35,878 nucleotides of DNA from NCBI GenBank assembly GCA_017465155.1, contig JAFTWV010000095.1, positions 1 to 35,878 on the forward strand, in the 5' to 3' direction. Position 1 is the first letter of the stretch. Every line of letters begins with the position of its first letter. Below the pieces are notes generated by a model. That model searched no databases, was not told where the DNA came from, and saw only the letters and a list, made by a program, of their open reading frames with translations. The position numbers were made by a program, and so were the translations under genes. Origin of the DNA: Clostridia bacterium (GTDB taxonomy: Bacteria > Bacillota > Clostridia > Christensenellales > Aristaeellaceae). Positions 33,943 to 35,878 of the stretch are shown here, piece after piece.

Positions 33943-33982
33943 GGTTACACCATACGGTGACAACCGCGTCACAGGTATTATA
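33943..33982 (-). promoter_or_regulatory. Promoter of the flavin reductase with a downstream interrupted palindrome
   Basis: Minus strand extended -10 TGGTATAAT (TATAAT at 33977-33982) with only a weak -35. Just after the expected start, GGTT/AACC (33943-33946, 33962-33965) and CACC/GGTG (33948-33951, 33956-33959) form a 23-bp interrupted palindrome, a possible operator. AAAGGGG is the RBS. Confidence 0.5.
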
Positions 33983-34109
33983 CCAAATATTGTGTCCTTT
34001 GGGAATACATAAAAAGAACAATTTTTTTATTCTTTTCATCGCATTTTTACGCTGATTTTTCCGCAGCTTCACCAGCACGGGTTTTTTCATGCTTTTCGGG
34101 GCACAGCGC

Positions 34110-34138
34110 TTGCAATTTCGTGCAAAATCAGCTATGAT
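34110..34138 (+). promoter_or_regulatory. Promoter of lepA
   Basis: TTGCAA (34110-34115), 17-nt spacer, TATGAT (34133-34138). Confidence 0.7.
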
Positions 34139-34188
34139 ATAGGTTGATTTCATATGCCCATCCGACGGGCTAAACGGAGGCTACGACT

Positions 34189-35878
34189 TTGTCTGATCGT
34201 CTTTCAAAGATTCGCAATTTCTGCATCATCGCGCATATCGACCACGGCAAGAGCACGCTTGCTGACCGCATTCTGGAACTGACGGGCGTATTCCAGAAGC
34301 GCGAGATGACCGAGCAGATTCTTGATTCCATGGAGCTTGAGCGTGAGCGCGGCATCACCATCAAGAGCAAGGCCGTCAATATGACCTATAAGGCCAAGGA
34401 CGGCGAAACCTATACGCTGAACCTGATCGATACCCCCGGCCACGTGGACTTCACCTACGAGGTCAGCCGCGCGCTGGCTGCCTGCGAGGGTGCACTGCTG
34501 GTGGTGGACGCGACGCAGGGCATTGAGGCCCAGACCCTCGCCAATGTGTACATGGCGCTGGATGCTGACCTTGAGATCATTCCTGTGGTCAACAAGATCG
34601 ATCTCCCCAGCGCCCAGCCCGATGAAGTCAAGGCAGAGATCGAGGATGTGATCGGCCTTGACGCTTCCTATGCACCCTGCGTTTCTGCCAAGACAGGCCT
34701 GAATATCGAGGATGTACTGGAGGCTGTCGTCGAATACGTACCCAAGCCCACAGGCGACGAAAACGCCCCCCTGCAGGCGCTGATTTTCGATGCCCTCTAT
34801 GACAACTACCGCGGAGCGATCTGCTTTGTCCGCGTCAAGGAGGGCACCCTCAAGGCTGGTATGCGCATGAAGCTCATGGCCACGGGCGGTGAGTTCGACA
34901 TCGTTGAGGTCGGCACGTTCAATCCCGGCTACCAGCCCTGTGACACCCTCAAGCCCGGCGACGTCGGCTATGTAGCTGCGTCCATCAAGGACGTGCGCGA
35001 GACCCGTGTCGGCGATACGATTACTGACGCCGCCCGTCCGGCTGCAAATCCCCTGCCCGGCTATCGTCAGGTGACTCCCATGGTTTACTGCGGCGTCTAC
35101 CCTGCGGATGGCGCAGACTACCCGGCACTGAAGGATGCTCTGGAGAAGCTGCGCATGAACGATGCTTCTCTGTCCTTTGAGCCGGAAACCTCCGTCGCGC
35201 TGGGATACGGCTTCCGCTGCGGCTTTCTGGGCCTGCTGCACATGGACATCATCACCACCCGCCTTGAACGCGAATGGGATTTGAACCTCGTGACCACCGC
35301 CCCCAGCGTCATCTATCGTGTCACCAAGACGGACGGCACAGTGGTCAGCATTGACAATCCGTCCAACCTGCCGGCAGTCGGCGAGATCAGCATGATGGAA
35401 GAACCTTTCGTTCATGCAACGATCTATACCCCGCAGGATTCCGTCGGCGCAATCATGGATCTGTGCCAGGACAAGCGCGGTATTTTCCTCGATATGCAGT
35501 ACGAGGGCAGCCGCATCAAGCTGAACTATGAGCTGCCGCTGAATGAGATCATCTTCGAATTCTTCGATCAGATCAAATCCCGCAGCCGCGGCTATGCATC
35601 CTTCGACTACGAGCTGAAGGATTACCGTGAGAGCGATCTGGTCAAGCTGGACATCCTGCTCAACGGCGATCTGTGCGACGCATTCTCCATCATCTGTCAT
35701 CGTGACAAGGCCTATGGCCGCGGCCGCAACATTGCTGAGAAGCTCAAGGACGTGATCCCGCGCCAGATGTTCGAGATCCCGATTCAGGCGGCTATCGGCG
35801 GCAAGGTCATCGCCCGTGAAACCGTTAAGGCCATGCGAAAGGACGTGCTGGCCAAGTGCTATGGCGGCGATATCACCC
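34189..35878 (+). CDS. lepA: Elongation factor 4 (LepA), 3'-partial
   Basis: There are 563 codons to the window end; LepA is ~600 aa, so about 40 are missing. It is a ribosome-bound GTPase that acts on stalled or stressed translation. The start is TTG at 34189, with GGAGG at 34176-34180, 8 nt upstream; no ATG is near. G motifs: AHIDHGKST (residues 15-23), RGITI, DTPGH, NKID and SAK. EF-G-like domains II, III and V follow ('[15 protein letters not shown]' is a LepA hallmark), and the C-terminal LepA domain is under way at the edge ('[10 protein letters not shown]'). The long antisense frame opposite it is a composition artefact. Confidence 0.97.
   Translation, partial: MSDRLSKIRNFCIIAHIDHGKSTLADRILELTGVFQKREMTEQILDSMELERERGITIKSKAVNMTYKAKDGETYTLNLIDTPGHVDFTYEVSRALAACEGALLVVDATQGIEAQTLANVYMALDADLEIIPVVNKIDLPSAQPDEVKAEIEDVIGLDASYAPCVSAKTGLNIEDVLEAVVEYVPKPTGDENAPLQALIFDALYDNYRGAICFVRVKEGTLKAGMRMKLMATGGEFDIVEVGTFNPGYQPCDTLKPGDVGYVAASIKDVRETRVGDTITDAARPAANPLPGYRQVTPMVYCGVYPADGADYPALKDALEKLRMNDASLSFEPETSVALGYGFRCGFLGLLHMDIITTRLEREWDLNLVTTAPSVIYRVTKTDGTVVSIDNPSNLPAVGEISMMEEPFVHATIYTPQDSVGAIMDLCQDKRGIFLDMQYEGSRIKLNYELPLNEIIFEFFDQIKSRSRGYASFDYELKDYRESDLVKLDILLNGDLCDAFSIICHRDKAYGRGRNIAEKLKDVIPRQMFEIPIQAAIGGKVIARETVKAMRKDVLAKCYGGDIT

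Noticed and set aside
31929-35700. 708-codon (+) and 498-codon (-) frames opposite the flavin reductase and lepA
   Set aside because: Both oppose strongly conserved genes. LepA starts at TTG and has all G motifs, so the opposite frame is not the gene.

Overview
The window looks like a chromosomal segment of a moderately GC-rich anaerobic Firmicute of the Clostridia. The signs are near-consensus sigma-A promoters (almost all with 17-nt spacers), GGAGG ribosome binding sites, a four-gene Na+-translocating oxaloacetate decarboxylase operon with a separate biotin carrier protein, a secreted flavinylated reductase and Gram-positive style secreted repeat proteins. A Christensenellales-like gut or rumen anaerobe would fit, but that is a guess. 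No insertion sequence, phage gene, CRISPR array, tRNA or rRNA was seen.

Layout. 1-4230: the 3' part of a very large cyclic beta-glucan synthase-like (NdvB/GH94) gene whose catalytic signature is eroded. 4272-6718: a TM2/zinc-ribbon membrane protein (-), an RluA-type pseudouridine synthase (+) and a polysaccharide pyruvyl transferase family protein (-). 6812-12152: topoisomerase III, oligoendopeptidase F, a SpoU/TrmH rRNA methyltransferase and a small acidic protein, all +. 12217-13717: a small secreted protein (-) followed by a decayed tandem duplicate of the preceding block: fused scraps of the methyltransferase gene and the small acidic gene, a copy of the terminator, and a twice-frameshifted copy of the secreted gene. 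13846-17671: the oad operon (-), transcribed in the order gamma, biotin carrier, beta, alpha from a long leader that can fold into nested hairpins. 17968-22103: a minus-strand series of three divergent DUF2500-like membrane proteins, a 58-aa membrane peptide, dnaX and a GNAT acetyltransferase. 22272-23536: another GNAT (+) and an HD-domain phosphohydrolase (-). 23622-28970: a 1782-aa secreted protein with a Thr/Pro-rich stalk and ten SdrD-B/Cna-B-like repeats but no anchoring signal. 29213-33914: a DegV lipid-binding protein (+), a CNNM/CorC-type CBS transporter (-) and a secreted FAD/FMN reductase (-). 34189-end: lepA (elongation factor 4) from a TTG start, cut by the window end.

How the genes work together. 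The oad pump (decarboxylation coupled to Na+ export) and the secreted flavin reductase (a possible terminal reductase in flavin-based extracellular electron transfer) both point to anaerobic energy conservation. The cell-envelope theme is carried by the glucan synthase-like protein, the pyruvyl transferase, the giant repeat protein and the DUF2500 and TM2 membrane proteins. The most unusual items are the degenerate GH94 enzyme, the decayed tandem duplication, the three-member DUF2500 cluster, the structured oad leader and the reductase that lacks the standard dicarboxylate-binding residues.
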